A stretch of DNA of 64,000 bases, taken from positions 2,046,001-2,110,000 of the forward strand of contig NC_091280.1 of NCBI RefSeq assembly GCF_042100115.1, read 5' to 3'. The DNA is from Alternaria dauci. Its lineage: Eukaryota > Ascomycota > Dothideomycetes > Pleosporales > Pleosporaceae. Positions within the stretch are counted from its first letter, which is position 1. Every line of letters starts with the position of its first letter. The notes under the pieces are model-generated. The model was not told the DNA's origin. It ran no database searches and saw nothing but the letters and a program-made list of their open reading frames with translations. Positions 32,237 to 44,455 of the stretch are shown piece after piece. The position numbers and the translations under genes were made by a program.

Positions 32237-34419
32237 CGTGATTTATGGTTTTTGGGTGGTTTCTGCTTGCTGAGAGGCGATTTTGGCGTATTTTTTAAAT
32301 GTTGGAGGCCGTAGAGGTTGCAGTCGTCTCGGTAATGGATTGCGGGGAAAGCAGGGTGAATACGCAGTTATTGCAACGGCAAAGACTCAGTGAAGTCTGG
32401 TGTGAAATAATAAAGGTGAGGTTTGAAAGACATGAGTATGAGTCAGAAGAAAGGGCAACCAAGGTACAGGCTGCGAAGGTACGAGGACGTGGGTTCCAAG
32501 GTTGTGCAGTAGGCAACGTTCCAATGTCAGATGTTCTTCCATACGACTCTTCCCGACTCCGTGGCTGCCCAAAGTGCGCTAGACCATCACCTACGTCATT
32601 GCAGTTTGCCTGGCGCGAACAATCACATAATCATTCTTCCCGTACACTCTTGTATTGCCGTGGTAAACAGAAGCACATCCTTCTCCATCAAACGCACCGG
32701 CTGGACAGTGTCTACCAACCAAACGCTGAGTGTAAGCCAGATGGCCCTGTCGCTGATTGGCCGCATGCGCGCCTGCCCTCTCTTTGGATCAACAGGCACA
32801 ACAGCTCGCGAGGTACCGTAGTACTCGTGTCGGCAAATTGAACCACACACGCGCAAAATCTTCATGAACCGATTATGAAATGGCGATGCAGATGGAAGTT
32901 CGGCTGGTAGCTTTTGTGGCTGCTGTCCAGGCCGTCCACCAGCCCTACCTTGGCGACACATTGCTCTGATGGCCCCTTAGGCCTTCTGAGACATGTTTGA
33001 GGCTCATGCGGCTCAACTGTGGCGGCCCCAGGGTTCAGTACCCGCTCAGCGTTCGAAATAGCTGCGGCGCAGACAGCGTTCGTGCACCGCGACCGTTTAC
33101 TGCACTGCAGGGTCGAGATGGATATGAATAGATGAGAGAATCACGAGGCCAGATGGCCCATGCAATGCACGCATTTCCAAAGTGGCACGACCACGTGGAG
33201 TTGAACTGTGCCAGCAGATCGTTTCCCGCGAATCGGCCTATTGCTGGACCTCAACCTCAGCCTCGGTTCTAGTCTTAATGTGGCAGGCCATTCGCTGGGT
33301 TCTAGGACCCGGGGCTACGTTGATTACTACATACGGCACAGAACCTTATCACGGGTTTGGTGTCTCGCACGCATAAGTGTACACACGTACTCCGGACCGC
33401 ATACAGAAAATGTCGCTTCGACTGGCCGTCGGCTTGTCTGTGACAGCGGCAATGTTGGTGCTGCACCCATGTCCAACTCCATGTCCCAACTCCAAGGCAC
33501 CACCAACGCGAGGATTACTCCGTTCCCAACCCCGGGGCACCACCAACGAATGGATTACTCCTTGCGACCCAGCTCCTTGTCGCAATCGAGCCAACCAACC
33601 ATATCCGGCACCGATGCCATGGTAAATGGCGACCAGAGGCACACGCCGCAACGTGGAGTGAGGAAGAGACCTGCGCCCAGGCGGCACAGTATCAGAACAC
33701 CAGCAACGCAATCCCTACCTCGGACAAATTGCACGTCATTTATGCAATCTCCCCTGTTTGAGTACGAGCGCCTTGCCAGGTGCAACGATCAGCTTGATAA
33801 AGCCCACATGTCAATAATGTCGCATTATCTTGTTGCGGGGAGGACTGGGAAGCGAGGCTCATGCGGCACAGTTCCCAACACATCTCTACTCGGCACATAA
33901 CACCATAGTGAGTAAATATGATCCGGATCTAATCTGCCCGAATTACGCGAGTGTGATCGCCAGAACCAACCGTGCTACTGATCCTATAAACGTTGCTGAG
34001 ACCTCACGATTTGAACAGGCAGGCTCCACCAAACTAGTATTGTTCAGGCATCTGATGCGTGACGGAAGTAGCGAGCGGAGTGCCTGCCTAAACGCATCTG
34101 GTCTGTTCGTATAGAATGTACTTTGCGCACCACGGTCCGATTGTGCAACCACAGCGTATACATGAACAAGTTTCGATATTGTGCTATGGTAAAGCGAATG
34201 GACAAAGTCTAAGTAAAAGACGAAGAAGAACTCCCAAAACGCCCTCAAGGCCAGCCATGCTAGCCCGATCATGATGTATACCCCCCCTTGACCACGCGAT
34301 GCCATGCAAAAGAATCAAAGATATCACAAAACAATGTGATGAACGAAGAGAAAAGGTAAGTCATGCGAACCGCAACCACTTTAAGCGAAACCCTGTGCTT
34401 CCTTGGGCCAATGCTACCT
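32237..34419. other. intergenic, 2.2 kb, with one doubtful frame
   Basis: Upstream of the IFRD gene and downstream of the zinc-finger gene. A plus-strand frame at 33208-33900 (230 codons) is open but has no domain, and a tandem 40-bp repeat lies within it. I do not call a gene. Confidence 0.45.
33485..33564 (+). repeat. two-copy 40-bp tandem repeat
   Basis: Unit 1 at 33485-33524 and unit 2 at 33525-33564 share CCCAAC, GGCACCACCAACG and GGATTACTCC in register. The 40-bp period is not a multiple of three. Confidence 0.8.
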
Positions 34420-36212
34420 TCACCGCTCAGGATAAGTCTCCGGATCAGGGGCCAGTGCACCAAATAAGTCTCCGGTGCCTGTTTCAAGTCCAAGCAACAT
34501 GTCCTGTGTAGCGAGCTCCGCATCGGTGAGGTCGAGTGGGTGTCGTTGTGTGTGTGGTGGCGGGCCATGTTGTAATTGTATCGATGAAGCGTGCAATCCT
34601 TGCTCTTGCTGAACATTCCACCATGACGACGATGTAGATGCTGATGTCGGCAACGACAACGCCGACAATGATGATGTGCTGAAACGACTGATGCCTGCAC
34701 TTGAACCGCCACCCCTGCTGCGTCCAGCAGCTCTTCCTCCTCTTCTTGATGGTGCTTTGGCGACCCTGCCTCGTGTTGTACCGGCATAACGGTTTCTTGT
34801 TGACATCGCTGCTATTGTTGACCGTCGTGGCGACGCTCGTATGACTCCGCTTCCAACCTCATCAGGCACCCGTACACGCTGACTACTACCCCCAGCCTGC
34901 CCCCTCGCCCCCTCGCCCCCTCCCGTAACTCCGGTACTAACCCCGTCATCCCTACACACACCCAATCAGCCCTCCTTTTCCTCGTCGTCCCTCCACCCCG
35001 TCTCCCCCTTCCCGTTCTTCCAAGGATAAACTCACTGGTGAGAACCTCCCGTGCCTTCTGGCCACCCAAACGGAAACGCGCTTCTCTCCCCTGGCCTCCG
35101 CTTGGGAATGTCAATGTGATGGAAATTGCGTAGGTGCTCGACTAAGTGGTCTCTTCGCGTGAAACCTTTGTCACCGACGCGGTTACATCGGGCCACGTTG
35201 CACGGATATTCTGGAGTGCCAACGCCGTGGACGGTAGATTGGTGGCGCTGGAGGTCTGCGAGACGGGTGAAGTTTGCTGAGGAGGAGCAGCCGGGGATAT
35301 CGCACATCCATGTTCTGTGGGGCAGGGAGTGATTAGTTGATCAATGCAGAAGTGGAGAGAGGATGTTTACTTTGTACGGCTACTGCTTCTGCGTCGGTAT
35401 TAGCATGGTGGTGTGTGATTTGAACAGGGTAATGCTTACCTGGTTGGAGCTTGTGATGTGCTCATCCCGAGATCGTCGCCGTGACTTTGCCAACTTCCAA
35501 CATCGTACCCACTAGTTAATGGTTGTTGGTATCCAGCAGTATGTGTAACAGCTACGGGTTGCGTGTAATAGTCCGGGATGATCTGGTATGGCTGAGGTGG
35601 ATATTGTTGATATTGTGCGTAATAGGCGTTGATCTGAGATTGGGTGTATTGAGGCACTCCTGAAGGGGGATATGAGGCTTGATAGCTGTAGCTACCTTGA
35701 TCAGAAGAGGAATACTGTTTTGAAAGTCAAGACCGAAGATTGATGTCAATAATGCAGTAACACTTACGCTGTATCCGGACATGGCGGGTGAAGGCGGCTG
35801 TTCCTGTTTTGGGCGTATTGACTTTGTTTTCTTGGTACGGATGGTAGTACTAGAAGGGCGATAGGCGGGCGCCACGGGCGAAGTGATGATGCGTAACTTT
35901 TGTGATCTGGATGATTTCCTCGTGCTAGTTACGGAAGAGTGTCTTCGAGGACGTAGTTGGACTTGCTCGAGAGATCTATGAAGCCTTGGTCAGATGTTGT
36001 TGATGATGCTTCTGCTATCGTGGAATGTTCACGAGTCTTATATCAAGATAATCTGATAACTGTTCCCCCCCTCTTGAACGGACGGAGACCGATCACTGCC
36101 ACCCCGTGGCTTATGCTATAGACAGAACGGCATAGACTCACAGGTACTTCGGAGGAAATGAGCCCTCAGGGCGCCCAAAGGCATCTCCATGCGAACTGTA
36201 GTGTACCAACAT
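34420..36212 (-). CDS. C2H2 zinc-finger transcription factor
   Basis: Five exons (36142-36212, 35768-35975, 35440-35714, 35036-35314, 34420-34882) encode 431 residues. The start is ATG 36212; a longer upstream frame begins only with TTG. The N-terminal half is basic then Gln/Tyr/Pro-rich (AYYAQYQQYPPQPYQ), typical of an activation region. Exon 4 holds two fingers: TWMCDIPGCSSSANFTRLAD with LQRHQSTVH, and YPCNVARCNRVGDKGFTRRD with HLVEHLRNFHH. The second has an extended C-x4-C ... H-x4-H layout common in Pezizomycotina factors. The C-terminus is Arg/Gly then Ser-rich and ends with an acidic LTDAELATQDMLLGLE. The last intron is G-rich and its acceptor (GTAGTAG) is chosen by frame, so the first few residues of exon 5 are less certain. 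DNA target unknown. Confidence 0.85.
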
Positions 36213-37787
36213 GGTGATGACGAACAAAAGTAGAAATGTGATAAGGCGAGAAGTCAAATCAGAGGGCGGATCTGCCGATGGTGCGTGGCGATCGTATCTT
36301 TCGTAAGATTGATCTCCTTTGTGCAAGTGACGCTACGCCAGAGGCAAAATGTTTGAATATAGAACTCCAAGATTGCTGAGGTGGATTTGTAGGATGGCGA
36401 GGCGAAGTCGATGCCGGTGCGGTGGTACCCCACACGACTATCGGTATAGGGCTGACAATGACTAGTGCCCGTGCCGACACCGGAAAATGAAGTAGGAGCT
36501 GAATCAAAAGGCCTAATCTTGCGGTATGTTGAGGACAAATCGTGGCGGTGAAATAGTGATCCAAGTGAAGAAGCAGGAAGCACAGCGGAAGACAATGGTA
36601 GACCTGTGTCGTTCCCGGCGTCTTATGGCGATGCAGGGCGACTACCCTAGACCCCGATCCAACTTTAATTGAACTGTAGCAACTCTTTCATTTGTCGTTA
36701 TCAATGCTTGGCAAGGCAGAGAGCTAGAATAGTCCGATGCATACAGGTTGGTATTCTGATCTTTGTGTACCGGGATCCATGATGGGCATAGTAGACCGAT
36801 TAACACATAAGCGGGTAGGTGGATGGGCCGCTGTGTGACTGTTGGTGCATGCGTGTCTTGCTCCCGTACTTTGGTTCCACGATGTAGGATGCACCCCCCT
36901 GCCTAGCTGCATGATATGGGCTGGAGCCTGGGGATCGGCCTGGATGTTTCGAAATGCTCTACCCTTCTCTGGTTGGCCCTTGATCACGACTTGGTATATG
37001 ACCGCTGAATACACTTGAGATGACAGCAGAACTGGAGGATCAAGCGCCATCTTGACGAAGCTTCTATCACGATTGAGTTGGAACATGGCTTGACCGCTCG
37101 TCTCGGGGTTTGTTAGCTGTCATCAAACGCCCATTTGCGTCCTCTCTTCGTTCATTCCTGCTGCTTGTTGTAAGTGGGTCAATTAACCCGCAACCTGGTG
37201 GTCTTTGGCCGGCTCCTGAATGCCGTAAAATGATTGACGCTGTAACCGCTCAACTCAAATCCATGCACAAATTAGTGCTGTCGGGCGTAACGGGGCGTAA
37301 AGGAAGCTTGAACGTTACGGAAGGATTTTCGCTAAGGCGGCCAGTGGAGAGCGACCAGCCTCCCCCTGCAGCCCTGTAGTCTCCACGGGATTGGGGGCGG
37401 AATCCAGCGTAACCCAATGCCGACCAATTGAGCACATTCCGCAGCTGTTAGCCACATCATGTCAGATTACGCCCGGCGCTCAGACCGCTAAGACACCCCT
37501 GGCTGGCCAAACTGTAGCGGGCTGGGGCCGCGCTTGGCAGGTGAGCCTCAATAAGTTCCATTTGATCCATGCATCATGTCTCACCGTAGATGGTTCTACC
37601 CAATGTCGGTCTGATGCTTGTGGATGGAGGTCAGTATATAGCGGAGACCGGGTGAGAGATCGTTTCGGATCCGAAGAGCAAAAGTATCGCCCGAGACGGG
37701 ACCCATTCCAAAACTACCTAATACTTGATACAGAACGCGACTACCCAGCCGAGCATACGGGTCAGTAGGAAGGAAGTAATCTACGGC
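36213..37787. other. intergenic, 1.6 kb
   Basis: Upstream of the zinc-finger gene and downstream of NOT3. It may contain a non-coding leader of the zinc-finger gene, since frames continue upstream of 36212 without an ATG. No other gene is supported. Confidence 0.45.
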
Positions 37788-39841
37788 TCATAGTTCATCT
37801 TCCAAGAACTTGTAGGCAAATCGGAAATCTGCTTTCCTTCGGTTCATCCTGGAATAACGTTAGCTCTGTATGACGTGCAGAAATAGCACCGTGTGGCGCG
37901 ACTCTGTCATACGACAGCCCTGCGTGAGGCTGGTGGACGGAATTGTGTGCTTACCATGTGGATTCGTAGTCGAAGAATCTGTACGTCCCCTGCTCGTAGT
38001 CTTCTGTTATCGCTTTTGGTTCTTCGTGTCGTTGGAACCATGTTTGATACTGCTTGTGGAATCTCCAGCTCTGCGACTTGAGCGCTTTCGCCGCCAGGTA
38101 CTGTTGATATGTACCTTGGCGGTAGTAGAAGGCATAAAAGAGAGCGTCAGTCTCGATACGGGAGTAGAGGCGAGGATCATCGAAGATTGGTAACGGCTCT
38201 TGCGGGTAGTGCGCGGGCGTAAACGGATAGGGATTCTGAGGGCGGTAGTGGCGGGGCGCCTCAGTGTCGGCAGAGTCCGGCGCGGTAGCCATGGATGCTG
38301 CTAGCATGCGCTCATCTGGGGGCTTTGTTGCAGAGGCGGATATGTCATTCTTGGTCGCTTCGAAGGAATCCAGGAGATCCTGTAAGCTTGAAGGAAGGTG
38401 GTATACTGACTCTTCCTCGTCGTCTTCAGCATGTGATTCGCCGTTTGTTAATGGCGGAGTAGCAGCCGAGGACTCTTCTTGTTCTTCCACAGGTTCAGGA
38501 GCTGGCGTTCTCCTGCTGGACTTTGAAGCATCCTCCGACGAAGCAGCACGCGAAAGCGTCTCCTTCTCGACAGCGGGCGTAGCGGGTATACTTGCCGCAG
38601 GAGCTGGCGATGCTTGTGCGGATTCGGCTGGCTGTGCGCGTGGGGCTGGTTGGGAATGTGTAATGGCTGGAGAACTCGTGGCACTTGCGCGTGCGCCGCC
38701 CGGAGCAAGGCCCGACTGCGCCACAGCAGCTCCCGGTGGTGGTGGCAGAGGAGCAATGCCCACTCCATTTTTGTCACTCGCAGCTGCAGCGGCGGCGGCC
38801 GAGGCGTACTTCAAGGGCTCGCCCGACGTCCGTGTAGGTATGGGCGCGGGCTTCATGGCATTGGCCGTGGTATTTGAGGCACCGGGCAAAGGCGTATGCA
38901 GCGTTGCTAGTGCTGGCAGTGGCGACTTCATCTGTGTCGAGGGCCGTCTTGCTGCTTGTTGTACAGCCTCTGTCGCTTTTGGCTTTGGTGGTGGCGGTCG
39001 TATGTCCGACTCGTTGGTATCATCTGCGACCGACTGCGATTCGTGTGATGAGACCTGGTCCAAGCCTTCGCCCAAGCCGAAGATGGCCTCCTCTTCTTGC
39101 AGGTTGAAGTCGTCGTACATTGTGTCGTCGTCTGCAAAATCGGGGTCCTGATTGCTTTCGACGTAGTATTTGATGCCGTCCTCGATTCCTTTGACCTGCT
39201 CCGTCTCCACATTGCCGTTCTCGAGCGCTCGATGCAGCAGGTCCAGCTTGGACTGATGCCACTTATTTCGCTCGACCGACTCTTCCAGCTCCGCTATCCG
39301 CTCCGCCTTGGAGTTGTCGCCCTTCTTCGTCTTCTTGACATTGGCATGCAGCGTCTCGATTTCAGCCTCGATTGTCTCTATTTGCCGCTCCAGCTCCTCG
39401 TTCATTTGCTGCAGGAACTCGACCATCTCCATCTTCTCCTTGTCCTTGGGGTCGATCTTGGACGCCAATTGCAGCCCCTCCTTGGAGTATGCCTTCGTCT
39501 TCATCTCCTTTTCGACGGCCTTGAAGCGCTCCATTTGCTGTCTCATGTCAGCATCCCATCATGCCTGGCCACGGCGGGCAGCCTACTGTTTCGATGAGCT
39601 TCCGGTGGTCGAGCAGCGGCTTCTTGTCCTTGATCTCGGACATGGCGGCCCATGTCTTGATCTGGTCCCGCGACCGCTGTAGCTTCTTGATCTCCTTCTT
39701 CAGCTGGTCCTCGAGCTTCTCCTTCTGCGAGGGGTTGCCCGTTTGCATAATCTTCTCGTATATGTTTTCGAACGTCGCAACGCCTTCGGCGACTTTCTTG
39801 AAGCATTTGTCAATCTCCTGCTGGAGTTTCCGTGCGGCCAT
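37788..39841 (-). CDS. NOT3: CCR4-NOT complex subunit 3/5
   Basis: Exons 39587-39841, 37955-39537 and 37788-37848 encode 632 residues. The first intron joins HRKLIET to [20 protein letters not shown], a highly conserved stretch; the last adds the conserved ending [20 protein letters not shown]. The N-terminal Not3 coiled-coil domain (about 1-235) starts [20 protein letters not shown] and contains [20 protein letters not shown]. The middle is Pro/Ala/Ser-rich and disordered. The C-terminal NOT box (about 480-632) includes [40 protein letters not shown] and [20 protein letters not shown]. The protein is a scaffold of the deadenylase complex in mRNA decay and translational repression. Its promoter is shared with the divergent DTD gene. 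Confidence 0.97.
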
Positions 39842-40258
39842 GGTCGGGGCGGAGCCTCGTCGTGAGGGCTTTAGCGAGGGTTATAGCAATGTTTGTGTGG
39901 GCACGAGTGCAACCCGCCGTGTGACTGTCGAATCGCGCAATTAACGGCGTCCGACGGCAAGAGTGCAGGATTGTTTGTCGTCGTCTCAGTGCGGAGGGTG
40001 AGGCATCGCATAGGTAACGCGAAGCCACAGGGCTGGCCTAGCGCAATTGCCAAGAGTTGCGGCCACTAGCCACCAATCGCCCCACGCGTCGCTGTTTCAC
40101 CTACGCGTTCCACGTCCCCTCAGCCTCGTCTCACAGCTATCGCATGTTGCAATTCCCATGCGTGACGTCGTTACGCGTATCGACACACCCCTCTGAGGCT
40201 ATTACGCTTTGAGTGGCGCTCCTTCCTCCTCACGCAGCTCTGTCGCTACCCCGCCATT
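39842..40258. promoter_or_regulatory. divergent promoter between NOT3 and DTD1
   Basis: Only 417 bases separate the two start codons, so core promoters of both genes must sit here. I see no clear TATA box in either direction, as is usual for housekeeping genes. Confidence 0.5.
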
Positions 40259-41048
40259 ATGAGGAGTACCGACCCCGCCACAATGCACTCGTAACCACGA
40301 CCAGACTAACAGTCTCTAGCGGTGCTGCAAAGGGTCAAGTCGGCATCCGTCACAGTCGACGGCCAACTGGTCTCCTCCATCGGCAAGGGATTGCTCGTCC
40401 TTGCTGCCATTTCCAAGGACGACACTGAGAAAGATGTCGAGGCCATGGCTAGCAAGATACTAAAGGCCAAGCTCTGGGACGATGAATCCAAAGACCCGCC
40501 AGGCCGTGTATGCTGTCAGACCTGCCTCTTTTGATTTGGGACTGATCCGTCAAGTGGAAATGCGGCGTGGCCGACATCCATGGCGAAGTTTTGTGTGGTA
40601 TGTTGGAATGCCGAAACTGTCCTGGGTTGCAGTGGTGATGCTACGGAAAAGGGCATGCTAAGAAGCTACAGTCTCCCAATTCACCCTGTTGGCCTCGATG
40701 AATAAAGGAAACAAACCTTCCTTCCACCAATCCGCAAGCGGCGAAAAAGCCGAGACACTGTATCGAGCCTTCTACAAGAAGGTCGGAGCGCTGTATGAGC
40801 CCGACAAGGTCAAAGACGGCGTCTTCGCAGCTATGATGGACGTCGCTTTGGTTAATGATGGGCCGGTACGTTTAGACCACACCTCTCTAGACAGCCAAGT
40901 ATGACTTGAGCATTGCGTTTCTTGAGCATGTGCCGCAGTGCCTACGCGTACTAACAGAGATGACTAGGTCACCATTCAGATCGATACCAACCCGCCGAAG
41001 GTGGATGATGCAACTCCAGGCAGCTCGGGTCCCAACGCAACCAAATAA
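40259..41048 (+). CDS. DTD1: D-aminoacyl-tRNA deacylase
   Basis: Five exons (40259-40265, 40320-40507, 40555-40597, 40672-40865, 40968-41048) encode 170 residues. The first exon is just 7 bases (ATGAGGA), giving MR-T-VLQRVKSASVTVDGQ. The two DTD signatures are present: VSQFTLLA spanning exons 3-4, and LVNDGPVTIQID spanning exons 4-5 (the NxGPVT motif, whose cis-Gly-Pro enforces chirality). KGNKPSFHQS corresponds to the usual KGxxPxF loop. The enzyme removes D-amino acids, classically D-tyrosine, from mischarged tRNA in the cytosol. The C-terminal 20 residues are a variable tail. All junctions keep frame and introns are 47-102 bases. Confidence 0.95.
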
Positions 41049-43295
41049 ATAACGAACGACGCCAATGACCACAGGTAGCATGTGACAACGTACTCATAGA
41101 TCCGACTTCCTCGTAGTCAACAACACGACCGCGACTATGCGTAAATTCCAGATACCCGTGGAGCGCCTTGAGTAGAGTTCAATACGATCAGCATTCGAGA
41201 TCACCTCCCTGCACCCACCACCAGCACAATATGACACACCACACCACAAGTATACGTCCAGCATCTAACATGGTCACCGACATGACGAATATGAAGAGCG
41301 AACCCAACATCGCTCGCCCCAGTAAAAAGCCAATCAATTCTTGCGGAGCAGCTTTCCAAGGTTTCTCGGAATGATGCTCCGTTCTTTCACTGTCTCCATC
41401 GGGAGACATGGTCAAGCAGCCACAACACACAGCGCCAAGTAAATACGAACATCGTGTACGCATGTTGCCCGCTATAGCTGCTCGACTCTACAAAACGGCC
41501 GCTTATGTCAGATCTGCCGGCTGGACGGCTCGGGTGTAACCTCACCTTCGAAACAGGGGTTGACAGTATTCTGACACATGGTGCTTTGTTAGCCGACATG
41601 CAGTTGGGTTACACCTTGCATACGCCCGGCATCACGGCAATCAACAAATTCCGCGAATGATGCCACAACCTGCCGCTGGACTGAATACCTGTGCCACTTC
41701 GGGTAGCGAACGCGAAGGGGTGAGCTCGTTGATGGAATACAGAGTTGCTCCTCAACGACTATTTCATAGGAGGAAAATTGGTGATTCGTTGCCACTCCCG
41801 TTCGAGCTCATTGTACAGCTGTCCAGGCCAACAAATTCTCCGAGACCAACAATACCAAGGCTATCATCTTCCTTCAGTGACCGATATTTTTCGGAGCCGA
41901 CAACAGTGCCACTGAAGCTAGAGCCTTCTGATCGACGCCACGAGTCTAAAATATGATGCTTCCAAATGATATCTGCATCTCGATTAGACAACTGGGCGTT
42001 TGCCTCTAATGAGAGTGCATACGACACATAGGATCGTCTGAAACATATCCTTCCTCAACTCGCCAGTATCGTTGCTGACGGTTGTACGGACGCATGAATA
42101 GGTCGTGAGCAGTATGGTCTTCGCCTTCACCCGGGAAGTAGGTCGCGGCCACAATATCCTTGATACCTTGTCTTACGCCTCGGCGGCTTCATGGCTTATT
42201 CTGCGCAAGAAGCTCGATACACGCATACGACGGTGGGCTGCCTGATTCAGTGCCCCCTAACCACTATCTCCGCCCCTGCTTTGTAATGCACTCACTCTTC
42301 ACCGGATGCATGGCGCTCTTTGACAGACCAGCTTCTGGTACACTCATAGTCTTGCGCATTCCTCTCTTCAGTCACATACAATAGTTGCTCCGTCCAGCTC
42401 TCGGTGCTTCTTCCTGCTTCGTCTTCACCAGATTCTTTTGCGCGCTTCTTAATGAATGACACTGCGATGGATCTTGCATATCGACACCGACACAGGATGC
42501 TGTGACATGTATGACCGACGTTTACCCATATCCGGACCATCCCTCCTCTTTCTATAGCGTCTACGCAAACATGGACATCATCGCACTTGAACAGGCTGGG
42601 GGTTTTCAACAGGCCACGTTGGTGTCGCATCGATCATGCGCAGCCTTTCGCTATGTTCCAGCAATATATTTGATCCTCGCAGGTCGTTTCGGATGGATCC
42701 CGCTCTCTAAACACTTCTGACAGGCCCGTGAGGCGTTCGATCTTGGTCTATCCCAATACATCAACACACTCCCACCTCTGGCCTTCCCAAACATCATCCA
42801 TACTCCTAGAGCTGCGCGTTGTTCGAGTTTCGTGTCGGATTCGGGGCGTTGCGTAAACTGCACAATACTGGAAGGCAGTATCTCATCACTGCGTCTGGGG
42901 CTGCTGTAGGTATGGTGCAAGATTGATGTGCCCAAGTAGATTGGAACTATTGCGGGCTCGCAACAGACCTTTATGTGAGTTTCTATCACTCAAACTCATA
43001 ACACCGATAGAAGCATGCTCCCGACGACCATTTGCCCGATTTGGGTTGCAACATGCGAGGCTTAGTGTATCGCGCCGCATACCGCGGCAGATGTAAACAA
43101 ATTTCATTCGCTTACTGAGCATCAAGATGGGAAGTTATCCTCATTAATTAACAAACGATTTGATATTGAACCTGCCATCTATCTGGTCGGTTCACCTGGT
43201 GTCCTGGGCACATACTGCGGAAACCTCCCATTTGCTAGTTGGTTATCCGGTACTTCCCATGGCCTGACTCTCATCCAGTTGGCTTTCACGCTGTA
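41049..43295. other. intergenic, 2.2 kb
   Basis: No gene supported on either strand; frames are short and lack splicing partners. The region becomes AT-rich toward 43130-43190. Confidence 0.5.
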
Positions 43296-43407
43296 CAATG
43301 GAAAAATCGAACACCACCCCTATAGTCACCTAGGTAGAGTACTGCTATATAAGAGAAGATTAATTATTCTCTATAGTTACCTAGTAGAGTGCCTAATTTT
43401 TCCCTTG
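43296..43407 (+). mobile_element. 112-bp MITE, same family as 7567-7685
   Basis: Left end CAATGGAAAAATCGAACACC is preceded by TA at 43294-43295. The right end, read inward, is CAAGGGAAAAATTAGGCACT; its outer flank is AA, not TA. Internally there are two copies of CTATAGTYACCTAG. The left 55 bases align with the right half of the first element (shared blocks: TACAA, ATCGAACACC, TRTAGT and CCTAGG). AT-rich centre (TTAATTATTC), no coding capacity. The element is 100 bases downstream of the stop codon of the minus-strand cysteine-rich gene. Confidence 0.6.
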
Positions 43408-43506
43408 AAGAGCGTGCTTAAGTGAATCTATTGTCACTACCGCGACCAATTTCTTCATTCTCAACCTTCTTCTTTGGCTTAGCCAATCTCCTATCGACTA
43501 CAGTAA

Positions 43507-44158
43507 CTACTCCACAATCATCCAACTCTTGTTCTCCGCTCTCGTTCTCCTTAACTCGTCGAACAGTCGCAGCTGTTCCTTCTTCTGCTCCGCCTCTAGC
43601 TCCAGCATCTTCATCTCCTCGAACCTGTCTTTGACAAACACAACTTTGTACTCTTCTAGATGTCCACACACATTACACGACAGCACGCCGTTCTGTACAG
43701 ACTCACCATCCTTGCAGTCCGGCCACTCCCAGAAATAATTGCAGTCCCAGCAAGCGAGGCCTAAACATTCGGGGTTGTCGCGTGGTGTGACGATCACGTC
43801 AGCGCATTCTGCGTCATAGGCAGGTGTGGTGCATGTTTGGCATGGGCCGTTGGGAGAGGCTAGTGTATCGGGGGTGTTGGAGTGGGTGCAGTGGCAGACC
43901 CAGTCGCGGAGGGGAGTGGCGGACTGTGAGGTGTCAGTGCTCTGTTACATCTTCATAGGAAGTGATGTTTGATTATGGGAAGAGTGACTCACGTCTTGGA
44001 CTGTTGACGCAGATTGCTCAGCGGCGAGATGCTGAGCTTGTTGATCAGATAGGCTCGGGAGCGCTAGGATTCCTTCTTCTTTCGTATAGTTAGTACGAAA
44101 GTAGCCGGTGCTATCGGACCATATACATACTTTTGATGATGTCTATGTGGCTTGCCAT
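43507..44158 (-). CDS. small cysteine-rich protein, member A of a divergent paralogue pair
   Basis: Exons 44131-44158, 43993-44078 and 43507-43923 encode 176 residues. It begins MASHIDIIKKEGILALPSL. The core has spaced cysteine pairs: WVCHCTHS, GPCQTCTTP, ECAD, PECLGLACWDCNYF, DCKDGE and LSCNVCGHLEEYKVVFVK, about 12 cysteines in CxC and CxxC settings, which suggests zinc binding rather than disulphides because no signal peptide is present. The C-terminus is a charged helix (EEMKMLELEAEQKKEQLRLF), possibly coiled-coil. Its paralogue lies 297 bases away on the opposite strand and shares the N-terminal motif, the cysteine core and the first intron's position and phase. I do not recognise the family. 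Confidence 0.8.
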
Positions 44159-44455
44159 TGTTTCCGTTTTGCTAGTTGGAGTATTGCTCTCAGCGCATGG
44201 TCAGGAAGCACTATAAGTACTCTCAATGTGAATGGGCTACGGATTTGCTGGCAAGATTTGACTACAGGCAGGTGGAAGGATGGAGATCATGTTAGGAATG
44301 TTTCGGACATATGTTTGCACTTATTTGAAAGAGATCTATAGTGTGATCATGATGTTTCGGGTTCTCTGTATACATGCATATATTTAGAGTGGTTTGATAC
44401 TATCTGGCATAACTTCCCTTCCATCTCGTTCTTTACCAAATCTACGACCAACAAC

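Noticed and set aside
33208..33900. 230-codon plus-strand frame
   Set aside because: No domain, no splice partners, contains an out-of-phase tandem repeat and is overlapped by minus-strand frames; composition is not clearly coding.
36254..36595. 113- and 101-codon minus-strand frames upstream of the zinc-finger gene
   Set aside because: Both begin at TTG codons; no splice donor gives a sensible join. Possibly untranslated leader.
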